Below are positions 21,056 to 31,938 of a stretch of 64,000 nucleotides of DNA, one piece after another (position 1 is the first letter of the stretch; each line of letters begins with the position of its first letter). The notes below the pieces were generated by a model. The model ran no database searches and had not been told where the DNA came from. It worked only from the letters and a program-made list of their open reading frames with translations. This DNA comes from Rhynchopus euleeides (lineage: Eukaryota; Euglenozoa; Diplonemea; Diplonemida; Diplonemidae), in contig OY723296.1 of the NCBI GenBank assembly GCA_963210315.1, positions 930,001 to 994,000 on the forward strand. The letters are read 5' to 3'. The position numbers were made by a program, and so were the translations under genes.

Positions 21056-22300
21056 AGTGCCCCCGCTGGATCGTAAAGTAACAGCAAAACGAGACAACAA
21101 AACAATTACTGCCTAAAGTTGATTTGTTGGAACGCAGACCCCACTCTTTGTGTACACCACTCCCCGGTCTGATGAAGTGGTGTGAGTGGGGCCGCACGAT
21201 CCAGCTAAAGGCGCAGAAAGTTTCCCCAGTTGGCTACGCCGAACTAACTAACAAAATCTTGGCATCTATTCAGATGAGCAGACCCGAATGGGGAGAGGGC
21301 AAAAGCGATGCACGGCGCATCGGGCTGCGGGGATGTGTGTCTGTGCAGTTCGTTCTTCTTGTTTCCATGCATGTTACTGCGCCGCCACTGCGGGTCTTCG
21401 GTGTGGTTACGATCAGATTCTAAAAAAAACACACACCGCCCCCCCCCCCCACCTCCCCACCGCCCCCCCCCCCACATTTCCTCTTTATGTGCGGCATCCC
21501 TCCACTAGGAAATCTCACAACGCAGCACTCTCCAGCCCCTCCCGCATCCCTCCCCCGCTTTGTCACGCTGGTAACCGGGGGCGAGAGGGCGCTCGAACCT
21601 TCCCCACTGCTTGTCTCAACCCCCTTGAACCCAAGGCAAGATGTGGAATCTACAGGCTTTTGGATCCTTCAAAACGCCCACCCCCCTCGCACACCGTCCG
21701 ACGTGCTGTGTTTGTGGAAAGCTTGGGACAGCTGTGTCCGAAGGGGTCGCCCCCACGCTGTAGACCCAGCGCATCGCGGGGTGGTTGGGGTGGTTAGGGT
21801 GGTGCCCTCCGCCGCCACCCTAATGCGGAGGGGTTTTGAGGGTATCCCCGTTCCACACTCTCTAGATGCGATCCCGCTTGTCACAACAGTGGGTGATGAG
21901 GTTGGGGCACTCTAAGAACACAACAACACATCTTACACATGGTTACTTCGTTATCTGCAGCACAGAACGCACCGAGGAACACATGGCTGATGCCATTCCG
22001 GACTCCTGCCCCCACAGAGGCCAGCCTCAGAGAGGGCCTCGTGAAGAGGGCTGAAAACGAAGGAATGGGCACAGGCAGGTGGGTGGTCTCCCTGTGGGTC
22101 TAAATAGTGGTTGTTACCGCACAACACATTCACTCAACTCACTCACACAGGCAACCCTTTTCCATCGGAGCGGACATCCCTCGTGAGAGATACATCTGTG
22201 TGGCACCAGAGCAAGGAGTGTCGATGCCACACCCACACATACAAGCCTTCTACCGCTGCAGTTGCGGGGGGAGGGGGGGGGGGGGGTAGGGGCCGTCTTA
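21056..22300. other. No gene recognised; one duplicated block
   Basis: 21264-21430 matches 7482-7650. The rest contains C-rich tracts (21440-21478) and unrecognised frames. A poly-G tract at 22264-22286 precedes a dispersed repeat. Confidence 0.4.
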
Positions 22301-22500
22301 AGGTACCAAAAAACGTAAACATTACGACATTTTTCGACATAGGCAATTTTCGGGCAGAAACCCCCCAAAAATGCTGAAAAAGTGGCCAGACCACCCCAAA
22401 AACCGTCCCTGGGTGTGAGACACCCACTTTGGTGGCCCGGAACGGGGCTGAAATGCGATGCTGAAAATTTTGTAGTGGTTTGGTACCGAACCCCTCCCCG
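22301..22500. repeat. Dispersed repeat P, copy 1 (inverted partner 23600-23787)
   Basis: The reverse complement shares GGTACCAAACCACTACAAAA at one end and GCCTATGTCGAAAAATGTCG at the other with 23600-23787, at lower identity between. No coding capacity. Its outer ends are not resolved. Confidence 0.6.
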
Positions 22501-22757
22501 GCCGAGTCTCCCAATCACCCCGTCACCTGCATCATCGAAATACCACGTCATGGACCACGTTCCGCCGCCTCTGATGAGGCATATGAGCACTATTGGGTCA
22601 AAAAGGTGACATTTCAGCGGGTGTTCTGTCAGGTTTCGACCGATATTGTCAACAAAGCCTGGTATGTGTCCGCGCATGCAAGGGCGTCACTCGGGGGGCT
22701 TTCTGACGTGCCCTCCGTCGAATGCATAGGGGTCACCCAGGTCCACTTCTACACGGC

Positions 22758-23091
22758 GGCCAGGATGTCCGGGATATCCCGGGTGGGAGGTGGACAACGG
22801 AGGGAGCTGCCCCGGGAGGACATGAGCTGTCAGATATCCCGCCCGGGAAGGCCATGTCCTCCCCCCCGGGAGGAGTCCTCTCGCGGGAGGTGTTCCGTCC
22901 TCCCGGGGAATGTCCTGTGGGGTCAAAAACCGTTGGACAACGGCATTTTTCATATTTTTTGACACGCCATCTCCCGGGAGGGCATGAGTCCTCCCGGGGG
23001 GGGAGGACATGTCCTACCCAGGCGGGATATCTGACAGCTCGGGTCCTCCCGTTTCCACCTCCCCACCCGGTATATCCCGGACATCCTGGCC
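22758..23091. repeat. 334-bp near-perfect palindrome (foldback element)
   Basis: GGCCAGGATGTCCGGGATAT at the left is mirrored by its reverse complement at 23072-23091. The arms, about 150 bp each, match apart from scattered differences and small indels, and they converge on CCGTTGGACAACGG near 22938. Arms are rich in CCCGGGAGGA motifs. Such DNA can extrude a cruciform or give a long hairpin RNA. No target duplication was found. Confidence 0.8.
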
Positions 23092-23599
23092 ACGCTGCAG
23101 ACAAAGATGAGGTGTGTGGCCACGGCGAAGCTGTCGCGGTCCCCGCGATAAATGGTTTCTGTGAGTCATCACGTGGGAACCTGTCGGACCAACTGTCCTC
23201 ACTGATCTCAATAGTCACCGCGCAGCACAGATCGCACAGTTCAAGCACAACAAGGCACTCACCGGTGTGCCAGTGACTCATTCTGCTGAAGAATTGAACA
23301 TGCTCAGGCATGTTCAGGAAGAAGGCTACCCTATGTGCCTCTGCAGCGAAGAATGTTCACAGGGGTTTGGAAGAGGCCGGATTCCGAACGAAGCCAGATT
23401 GAATGCCTGCTGCAGAAGCGTGCGCGCTTGCAGCAGAACACAACAGCGGAGAAAGTACTGAGAAGGCACTCCTTCCCAAGCTTGTCACGTTCCTGCGCTC
23501 CCAATTTGAACCAAAGGCAGCAGTGCCCACTCAGGAAACGAAAAGGCGGAATGTTGCGAGCAAGTAGGGCGGGACGGGGTCGGGAGGGGGGTTCAAATG
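23092..23599. other. No gene recognised
   Basis: One short plus-strand frame (23267-23461) is cysteine-rich but unrecognised. No splice-supported coding sequence. Confidence 0.35.
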
Positions 23600-23787
23600 A
23601 GGGGGCCGGAACCAAACCACTACAATTTTTTGAACATGGTCACGGATTGGCTCAGAAGTGGCCAAATACCCCCAAAAACCACCCAGACCGCCCCCAAATA
23701 CTCCCAGGGGCCGGGGTTTCAAGTTCACAGCCATTTTGTGCGTGTTCCTCGCCTATGTGAAAAATACCGTAATGTTCACCCCTTAAG
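23600..23787. repeat. Dispersed repeat P, copy 2
   Basis: Inverted relative to 22301-22500. It is interrupted at CCCCTTAAG by the hAT-type element 23788-24655; the sequence resumes at 24665 with ATTTTGCCTAGGGG. Confidence 0.55.
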
Positions 23788-24655
23788 CAGGCCTGTCGCT
23801 AACTTTTCGATTTTGGAGATTTGGTGGGTTGACGCTCCTGTTTTGGGGGGGGATCAGGGGGGAAAACACTAGGGGTCAATTTTTCTCGCGCGCGCTTCGC
23901 GCGCGCTCGTGTTGCCAAATTTTGAATTTTCTCATCGGTGGACCACTAGGTGGGCACGGTGTGAGGCGCTGGGTTCCTTCCGTGGTTCCTCTCCCGCTCG
24001 CGCCGTCGGGTGCCGGAGGAAACCAAAAAATGGCTTTCGGGACCATGATTTCGACGCTGCCCCCTGATATGTCACGGCCGTCAAAGCGCAAGGACTTGGT
24101 TACTAGACGGGCACGCGAGATGGGGGGTCTGGGGGGCAGAGCCCCCCATCCGCCGGAGGCCACGGTAGTGAGCATCTGTTCATTGTGGGCGTACAGATTC
24201 TGTGTGAGTTGGCTGCGTCCTCCTGAGGCTACTGGAGTGGGTGGATTCCCTGACCTGATGGGAATCGAATGACTTGAGTACGAGACATACGCCACAGGGG
24301 GGTCTGGGGGGCGGAGCCCCCCAGCCGCCGGAGGCCACGGTAGTGAGCATCTGTTCCTGCAAAACCATACTCTCTTCGACGTCGACCCAGTGAAAGTGGG
24401 TTGACGCTTGGTCGACGCTTGGTGAGCGTCGACCCAGTGTAACCGGGCCAACGCTAGGTTAGCGTCGACCCAGTGTAATAAATGGGTTGACGCTTGGTCC
24501 AGGCTTGAATGGCAACCCAGTTCCACTAGGTCGACGCTCCAAGCCTCGACCAAGCGTCAACCCAGTCCACTGGGTCGACGCTGGGTCGACGCTTTTTTAT
24601 GGGGGGGGAAACCCAAAATCACTGGGTCGACGGTCGACGCTTAGCGACATGCCTG
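23788..24655. mobile_element. Non-autonomous hAT-type element 2
   Basis: TIRs are CAGGCCTGTCGCTAA (left) and CAGGCATGTCGCTAA (right, reversed). A 9-bp repeat CCCCTTAAG flanks both sides (23779-23787, 24656-24664), one base more than the usual hAT duplication. Cargo: a GCGCGCGC-TTC-GCGCGCGC hairpin near 23886-23908, two GC hairpin modules (24121-24185, 24298-24360), and a degenerate array of GTCGACCCAGTG and GGTTGACGCTTGG words (24378-24640). No transposase. Confidence 0.85.
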
Positions 24656-25181
24656 CCCCTTAAGATTTTGCCTAGGGGGGGGGGGGGGGCGCCGAGGGGG
24701 GTCTGTGCAGCTGGACACCACACCCCTGGCGCTCGCACCCACTCGGAGCCAACTGGGCTGCATAGAAATAAAAGGTGTGAAACAGTGGCAGCTCGCCGGG
24801 GGGGGGCGTGTTCATTCCGCCCGCAGGGCGGGATCACATTCGGAGGGAGATTCTGTTGTGTCCAGGCGCGGTTCGCTTTCTTTGCAGCAGTGCAGGAGCA
24901 CGCTGGTCAGCCCTGCTGGGGCGAAAACCCGCTGCATCTAAGGTGTGGCACACACACAGCAGGGAACGCCAAAGAAGGCGTGTCACAGCGGGCCCCCCCC
25001 CCCCACCCCCCCCACTCACAGCGTGACGAAGCTGCACACACGCACGAATCTACTGCCCCATCTCCGCCTTGCGGGGACACCACAGACAACTCTGGAGCGG
25101 GACCATATCCGATGAGCTACCCCCCTGCCCCCTTCTGCTGATCGCCGTGGCGACCCGCTGTCTGCGGGTGGGGGGGGGGGG
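24656..25181. other. Repeat remnants and duplicated block
   Basis: 24995-25165 matches 7655-7830 of the segmental duplication. The remainder has G tracts (24674-24690) and no recognised gene. Confidence 0.45.
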
Positions 25182-27870
25182 TAGGGGTGGGTATACCCCT
25201 GTGAGAAAATGGGCATTTTCAGGACACACTCTAAACACCTCTCAGCCCCTACCTGACACACGCACCGACCCCAAAGGGTGCCAGAATGATATCCTGGGGC
25301 CACCAACACCATTTGTGGGGCCTTATGGGGTGTTTTTTGGGGTTCCGGAAAATTTGCCCACCGGTGGTTCCTGGTGGTACCGTAGGCCCACCTCTGTTTG
25401 CTGGACACGCCCTTTTGCTGGCACAATACGGGGTAGGCGTGGTGAAGGGGGTGTCGGAAATTGCCCGGACACAAGTTTCGACGATTGTGCCCCTGTCCCA
25501 CTGATTTTTGCGCGAATTACATGCACGTATAGGCGTGCCTTGGCCTGTACAGGCCTGGACAGGCACAGATTGCCTGTATGGATTGATATAGATGTGCATA
25601 TCACAGGTATGGGCCTGTATGGTCTTGTTATCCTGTGTGGAGCCCTGCTGAAAAATCAGGTGGCTGTGGTATTCACAGCCAGTATATTTCTTCACAGAGC
25701 ACCCGAAGCTCGTCAATACGCTTGCGCTTCAGGGCGCGCCTGTGCCTCGCCTGATGGGCAATTCGTCCATCACACCCCTCAACAGAGCCAGGTGTCACAG
25801 GAATGACTTGCACCGATTCGGGTGGTTTGCAAAAGCCTCCTCGTCATTTGCTTCGAATTCAGCAAATTTGTGCATAGTAACACAGTTCAACTGCTGAGTG
25901 TCTGTGCATTCCTGCTGTTGACACAGTGCTGCAGTGTGCGCAGCCAGGCATTTGCTCCCATGCTGGTAGGCAGGTGTTTGGACTTTGAATTTCGAAAGGG
26001 TTTGGAGGCGTGCCTTCAGCCTATCGAAATGATTGCGCCTCAGCTGCTGATATCTCACCAGGAGCGCCCAGTTCTTTGCGAAGATGAGTTTCAGAAAGTA
26101 CTGAGTTCAACTGTGACACAGTGGCAGCGGCGCTCAACACAGGCGGCATGTCGTCATGGAGAAGAGTGTCGATTGCTATAGAATCTGGCCTGCGGGAGTA
26201 GCCTCATTCTACAGTCTGCGCGAGCTGGTTCCCGGGTGATATTTTCTTGGTAACAGGCTTGTGGGGTGGCACTAGCCATGTGAAGGGGTGTGAGTGCGTG
26301 TGCAGTGCCTATCCGGGGGGCACCGTAGGAACCACCGATGGGCAATTTTTTTAGAATGCCAAAATATCAGCACTGAGGTTGATCTGGTGGTGAAATCTCC
26401 ACCACAAAACACTTTTGCCACCTGATTTTGCCCTGAGTTTGGCGGAGTTGGGCGGAGTTGGGCGGAGTTTGGTGGAGTTGGGCGGTGTTGGGCGGAGTTG
26501 TACGGAGTTGGGCGGTGGGAGACCCTTTAAATTGGAATATCCCTATGGGGGGATAGCTTTCTGGTCCAAGGAAACCTGGTGCGGAAGGAGCTACCGACCC
26601 CTTGAGTCACCCACCAGCACACATTGTCAGCGAGGATGACGAGCATGGCGTTGTAAGCCTGCATAAACATCGCACCCCTTCAACCTGACTTCACATGTCC
26701 TTCAGCATGCCCTGAGTAGGCACTGCCTGCCGTCAGCTCCGGGCATCACCTCACCCCTCACCCCCAGTGCTGCTCAACCACGTGTCCATCAGGAGCCACG
26801 TCGCTGCGTGGTGCACTCCAGAGGGAGGCCTCTGCACCACCTCATGCCGACACACCAAACGTCCTCCCTTCGAGGCGAGGGCACCGGGAGGGGAAGCCCG
26901 GGTCGGCACCCCCCCCCCCCCCCCAAGGCCTGAGGTCCTGCCTGATAATTGACGGTCCCGGGTTCAAAACCCGCTCAGGTGCTGCGTGTCGTCGACACCG
27001 TGACTGCGGCAGTCGACATCCCAGACGGGTCGCCCCTCCTCTGTGCAAAGTACACCCGGGCGAGGCTCCCCTCGGGGGAACGCCGTCGGGAGATGTGCTG
27101 GAGCCACCGCGCTCGATTCTGGGTTGTCCGCCATGTGCTGTCATGGAGCCTGTGTATTCGGGCGTGAAAACCGTAGGTGGTGGTTCGATTCCCAGAACTT
27201 GGGTAGGATATCCTATGGGATAACCTCCACGGGATGTTGCTTCTCGCGTTGGATATCCTACACCAAGGTGGAACCCTGCAGAAGACACGAGAGTAACAGC
27301 GAGGGACATCCCACGGATATCCCGCTCTGTTACCTCTCTGTTCCCTCGGGTACCCCGAGAGAACGTCATCCCCCTTCGGCCTGGGCTTGTGCCACTGGCT
27401 GGGCTGCTTCTTGTACAGGTCGATAGAGTGAACGCGCTGGGTTATTGCGCCAGGTACTAGCTTCGGCAAACTGCAGCATAGTGGGTGGCTCTCCAGTTGT
27501 GCTGGGAAGATGGTGGAGGGTCACCAATATTGTGAGGCGGCTCATTTTTCAGCATTCCTGAGCGAAAATCCCTCAGTACAACACCTCCCCCCCCCGTCTG
27601 CAAAGGCAAAACGGGTAGTGTCCGCCACTTTGGAGCTAATTTTGACCCGAGTTTGGCGGAGTTTGGCGGAGTTGGGCGGCGTTGGGCGGAGTTGGGCGGA
27701 GTTGGGCGGTGGTGTGGCGGCGTTCGGCGGAACCCGTTTTGGGCCAAATCAGGTGGTTTTGGGACGATCTGGGCACATTGGCACCCTTTACATGGCTTTC
27801 TGAGGTACTTTTTGGTGTTCCCGAAAAAAGATATTTTCTCACGCGTATAGGGGGGGTATACCCACCCCTA
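25182..27870. mobile_element. 2.7-kb insertion with TIR TAGGGGTGGGTATACCCC
   Basis: TAGGGGTGGGTATACCCC at 25182 is mirrored at 27853-27870, and a GTGAGAAAAT motif follows inside each end. In copy 1 of the segmental duplication the flanking sequences (GCGGGTGGGT and CACCCTGCTTCAG) are joined, so this block is an insertion. G tracts at both borders hide any target duplication. Two arrays of a 10-bp GGAGTTGGGC unit lie inside (26428-26517, 27647-27716). A frame at 25795-26058 (minus) is unrecognised. Confidence 0.6.
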
Positions 27871-27896
27871 GGGGGGGGGGGGGGGGTCACCCTGCT

Positions 27897-29211
27897 TCAG
27901 CAGAGGACTATCAACTCCTCAGCCATGTGGCACACGACGCGTGCCGTGAAGAAGGCCAAGAGGAAGGAGAATATCGCCAGGGGCAGCGGGATCTCCAGCG
28001 GGAGCTGGGCGGCCGGGGTGCTTCCGAGGTCGCTGCGGAGGCGGGACTCCTCCGTCTTGGCACGCACGACCTCCCTCTGCAGCTCCGCGAGGGAACGCTC
28101 CAGGGAGCCCCGCTCGTCGTTGAGCTGCGCGAGCCGCTTGTTTGCCGTCTCCCCCCCGCCGGGTGTCAGCGACTCCACCCGTGCAGGCGACCGTGAGAGG
28201 CTGCCGGAGGGTGTGACAAGCGCACCGGGTGCGAAGATGCAGCGGATCTTGTAGGACATGCGGGGGTTGGCAGAGTCTTCCCGCTTGAACAGTTCCGGGA
28301 GGTTGTTCTCGTCGCTGATGTTGGCAATCTTTGCCTGAAAAAAGGGGGTGGAGGGGGGTGGATGCAGGAGGGGCTGTTGTGATGCTGTTTGTGCGCAAAA
28401 GCTGGGCAAGCAAAATCGTACTCCTTTCGCTTTATTATAGACACCCTGTCCAGCAACTGTGGGAGAACAGTCCCGGACTACTTTTTGTTGAGCGCACATG
28501 AACTCTGATCTCAGCATGCGAGTCTGCGAAAACAGTGCAGAATGGACACTTTCATGGCTGGCGGCAGCGGCACGCACCGCACAGCGGCAAGTTGGACATA
28601 CACAGATCTTGAAGTGTTCGTTGATCAAATCCGCAGGGTCTTCCTTCCCGCCGTCTTGTGACCTTCGCGGTTTGTACGATATTATCACCTCTTGTGACGC
28701 AAGGGGGTGCTGTTGAGATATAAAGCATGGGGGTGGTGTGATGGCGTAGTGAAGGTTACCCATGAAAGGCGCAATGTCGTTCAGTCCCCACCTCCCCACC
28801 TCCCCCACCCCTTTTCCCCCGTCCCGATGCTGATGCAGTGCAATACGTCGAAAGTATGTGGTCCATGCGCCATTGTACACAGAGTACAAACAGCTGCACC
28901 TTCCCTGAAATTGCCCGTGGATACGCATTGCCAGAAAGCAAGCGATCCCGATCAATGCAAACCCCGCATACCAGAAAGCCTTGTGTCGGCGTGACTGCGT
29001 AGCGGTGGGGTGACGAAGACAACAGCTTCCAAGCCACACAGCTGGGAGACGGGTTCTGGAACAGCATCCGGTTCTCGAGGACACGGTCCAGCGGAGGGGG
29101 GAATGAAAGCTTCGTCGGTGTATAGGTGATGATGCGGGGCCGGCCTGTGGGGTGAGGGGTGAGGTGGCATGGCGGTGGGTAGGCACTCGTCCAGCAGCAG
29201 TTGAGCACCAT
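27897..29211 (-). CDS. VAP-like ER membrane protein (MSP domain, coiled coil, tail anchor)
   Basis: A three-exon model: 28972-29211, 28602-28709 and 27897-28334, giving 261 aa. All junctions are in phase: donors GTATGC (28971) and GTATGT (28601); acceptors CTCAACAG (28710) and TTTTTCAG (28335). Residues ~29-150 form an MSP domain: IITYTPTKLSF, LFQNPSPSCVAWKLLSSSP, HRYAVTPTQGF, then EVIISYKP, HFKIC and MSYKIRCIF follow the family order strand by strand. A coiled coil (KRLAQLNDERGSLERSLAEL) and a C-terminal membrane anchor (LPLAIFSFLLAFFTARVV) complete the usual VAP layout. VAP proteins sit in the ER and tether it to other membranes by binding FFAT motifs. The start is uncertain: an acceptor CCCCACAG at 29145 allows a separate first exon. 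Intron 2 holds dispersed repeat R. A truncated copy of the tail lies at 7914-8046. Confidence 0.88.
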
Positions 29212-29320
29212 TGAGCTGACAGGACCCTGGGCCGAGGGAGGGAGCAGTGATGCCAATAAAGGGCCACTGTGCTTGGTAGATGTGACAAGGCAGGGCATTT
29301 TTCCACCACATATGTTATGG

Positions 29321-29443
29321 GTCAGTTCTTGGTTGTAGTAAAAGACTCATCACAGGGCAACCCTGATCGTCACACGCTGTGCGTCGCGTGTTTGGTATGT
29401 TGTGCATCATGTTTGGCCGTGACAGGCAGTGAGGACGTGGAGG
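29321..29443 (+). repeat. 123-bp repeat, copy 1 of 3
   Basis: It begins GTCAGTTCTTGGTTGTAG and is almost identical to 29779-29901. A third, diverged copy is at 29984-30080. It is discussed under the candidate gene at 29579. Confidence 0.75.
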
Positions 29444-29578
29444 GCAGTGGTGCAAACCACAGCAGCCCAGAAAATGATCAGCCCACCTTCAGGTTGGGCC
29501 GATTGGGGCCGTGAAGCTGTCGGCTGTGAATATCCTGGGAGCTGATCCACAAAGGTGTCGAAGACATTCACTGCCTTG

Positions 29579-30463
29579 CATGGGAACGTCTCGCAGACCC
29601 TCATCGCGGCGGTCACGCGGGGTCCTGGACGGCGAGCCTGATGCGGCTGTGCGCTTCGCGCCTCCATCATGGACTCGGGTTGACCCCACTCTGGAGGAGC
29701 TTCGCGCTATCTTCGCCGAGTTCGAGGCGACGGAGGAATACGAGGAGCAGGAGGACGAGGACACAGCTGCATCCGTGGGTCAGTTCTTGGTTGTAGTAAA
29801 AGACTCATCACAGGGCAACCCTGATCGTCACACGCTGTGCGTCGCGTGTTTGGTATGTTGTGCATCATGCTTGGCCGTGACAGGCAGTGAGGACGTGGAG
29901 GATAGCAGTGCGACACAGCAGCACGGCAGCATTGCCCACCCTCAAGAGTGGAGCTGCCTCACCACTGAGAAACTCACCGAGACTCAGTTCTTGGTTGTAG
30001 CAAAAGACTCATCACAGGGCAAACCCTGCTCATCACACGCTGTGCGTCGCGTGGTGTGGTATGTTATGCATCATGGTCGCCTCTGATGTGCTTCGCTTGA
30101 TAAAAAGGTAAACACACTTTGGCTAGGTGCACAAAGCCGTGCGCAGCTTCGATCACAGATCTACAAGCCAACGTACGGGGCTTCGCCACAATCCACCATG
30201 CCCGGACATACCTGCAGTCGAAGCAGAACTCGGGGCCGGAGACGTGCTCTGTCCCGCCTGCCCATAGCCAGGGCTGGCTGACGCACCGCCAGGCACGCCC
30301 AACATCATTGCTTCCTCACGACCTGGAAGCTCAGTGGCCCGAGGGGGACAGGGGGCGGCGTCGGGCGGCGGCGCGGTGGTGGGGGTGGGGGGCGACACAG
30401 GCGCTGCACACTACGCGTTATCTAGTCATGCGATGTGGCACCTTACCCAGCACAGATCAGTGA
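29579..30463 (+). CDS. Candidate two-exon acidic protein, function unknown
   Basis: Exon 1 (29579-29778) starts MGTSRRPSSRRSRGVLDG and ends in a strongly acidic stretch (FEATEEYEEQEDEDTAAS), with GC-rich third codon positions typical of the real genes here. A donor GG|GTCAGT falls at 29779, exactly where a 123-bp repeat begins. A plausible acceptor GATCACAG at 30158 would join in phase to LQANVRGFATIHHARTYLQ and run to a stop at 30461-30463. Alternatively the frame is open straight through the repeat to 30086. I recognise no domain. The last ~60 residues of the spliced model look less like coding sequence, so the 3' end is doubtful. Confidence 0.38.
29779..29901 (+). repeat. 123-bp repeat, copy 2 of 3
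   Basis: Nearly identical to 29321-29443. Its first 105 bp run from GTCAGT to GTGACAG, so it starts and ends like an intron and its length is a multiple of three. Confidence 0.75.
29984..30080 (+). repeat. 123-bp repeat, copy 3 of 3 (diverged, shortened)
   Basis: It shares CAGTTCTTGGTTGTAG, AAAAGACTCATCACAGGGCA and CACACGCTGTGCGTCGCGTG with the other two copies, then diverges. Confidence 0.65.
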
Positions 30464-30816
30464 GATCAGAACGCGGGGCTGGTGCAGCGAGAGGACGCGT
30501 GTCTGATCCCAAGGAGATGCTCCTGGGGGCTGTGTTAGGATAAGAAGGTCTACAAAGTAATAGGGTCGGAGAGAAGGGGGTGTCGGTGTGTGGGGGGGGC
30601 GTGTTCAAAAGCAAAGCAGGCAAGCGTGTAGTCCTGGGGTGTGCAGTGGAGTGGGTGTCTCTGTGAGGGGAGGAGCGGGGCCTAATGCATTTGGCTTAAC
30701 GGTGCCCCCTGACGCCACCAAAGCGTGGCGTCTTGCATCTGACGAGCTTGGTTGTGGTGACACGCACACACCCTGACCTGTGTGGCGGCAGACGCCCTGT
30801 AGGATTGTGCACTATT
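30464..30816. other. No gene recognised
   Basis: Short frames only, no domain or splice support. Confidence 0.35.
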
Positions 30817-30925
30817 GGGGGCCTTCGCTCAGAAATGCAGAGAAGTGAGAAATGGTGAACCGCCTCACAACACTGGCTGCAAAGTGACACAGTTTGACAC
30901 ACAGTGGCACAGAGCGAAGGCCCCC
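30817..30925. mobile_element. MITE-like element, TIR GGGGCCTTCGCTC, short copy
   Basis: 109 bp with ends GGGGGCCTTCGCTCAGAA and CACAGAGCGAAGGCCCCC. ATT flanks both sides (30814-30816, 30926-30928), consistent with a 3-bp duplication. Shorter relative of 1120-1484. Confidence 0.65.
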
Positions 30926-31889
30926 ATTGTATTTTTCACCACACAGGACAGTTCGGCCCCACGAGATTTGCAGGATTACCCAACCTTAGACGAACTTAGC
31001 GGGGCGGGGAGGGGGGAGGGGGGGGCGGTTTAATCGCCGAGAGTGAATGGAAAAGCAAAGTCACCTTAGCGGGGCGGGGGGAGGAGGGGCAGGGGAGGGG
31101 CACATCAGGTGTATGTGGGATGGGGATGCACACGGCTCATATGTCAAATCCTGTTCTGTTGGCCATCACCCCAACGCCCAACAATATATGCACGCTTTCT
31201 ACGGGGGAGGGGGGGGAAGGGGAGGGCAAACTGGACGGAGAGGGAGAAGGGAGAGAGAGACACACAGACGTGGCACAGTCCGACACAGAACGAAGTCAAC
31301 ATTCCCTTTTGACAGTAATACTGTATGGAATGGTAGAGCAAAGAGCGACACTCACAGCGCCATCCTTTCCGCAAAACCCCGGGTGAGTTGTGCCCTGCCC
31401 CCTACAATGATCCGCTGCAAACAGATCTGGATCTTACATTGTGGCAGTGCCGCAACACAGCGAGGTCCCCCACCCCCCCCTGCCACACACACAAACACAC
31501 TCGCGAATCACCTTTTATTGAGAGTTGTGGCCTACACAAAATGCAGGAAACTGTGCCAGTGCAGTCAGGAAGAAGAAAATCACATCCGACCCCTCCCCCC
31601 CTCCCCTCCCCTCACCCACCCACCTTTCCTCGCCCTCCCCCTCCCCCCTCTCCCACAACACCACCACCACCACCACCACAAAGTATGGAACCCCCCGCAT
31701 GCAGAGCCTCGCCCACTACTGATGACTCTGGATGCGATACCGCCTCCACTCGAACATCACCCCTGCATGCCAGGGCCCCTCAACACCCGTCCATCCCCCC
31801 CTCCCTCCCTTCCCCCGCCCCCAGCAGAATCTATAGCGCTGGGGGGCGGGGAGGGGAGGGCGGGGGTGGGTGGTGTTAGCGGGAGAGAG

Positions 31890-31923
<34 letters not shown>

Positions 31924-31938
31924 CGCAGTGGCGGTGCC
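30926..31938. other. No gene recognised; simple-sequence tracts
   Basis: G-rich, C-rich and (ACC)n (31659-31680) tracts and a (GA)n run (31893-31921) that directly precedes the 3' end of the myosin light chain gene. Fragments near 31035-31060 resemble 7838-7865. Confidence 0.45.

Noticed and set aside
22301-23787. Reading 22301-23787 as one transposon with inverted ends
   Set aside because: The two repeat P copies are diverged along their whole length, not only at ends, and no target duplication was found, so I list them as separate copies.
26945-26980. tRNA-like T-arm (CCCGGGTTCAAAACCCGC)
   Set aside because: A 7-bp acceptor-like pairing can be drawn, but the D and anticodon arms are absent and a C tract fills their place.
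27170-27205. Second tRNA-like box (GGTGGTTCGATTCCCAG)
   Set aside because: The stem pairs only three bases and no cloverleaf can be formed.
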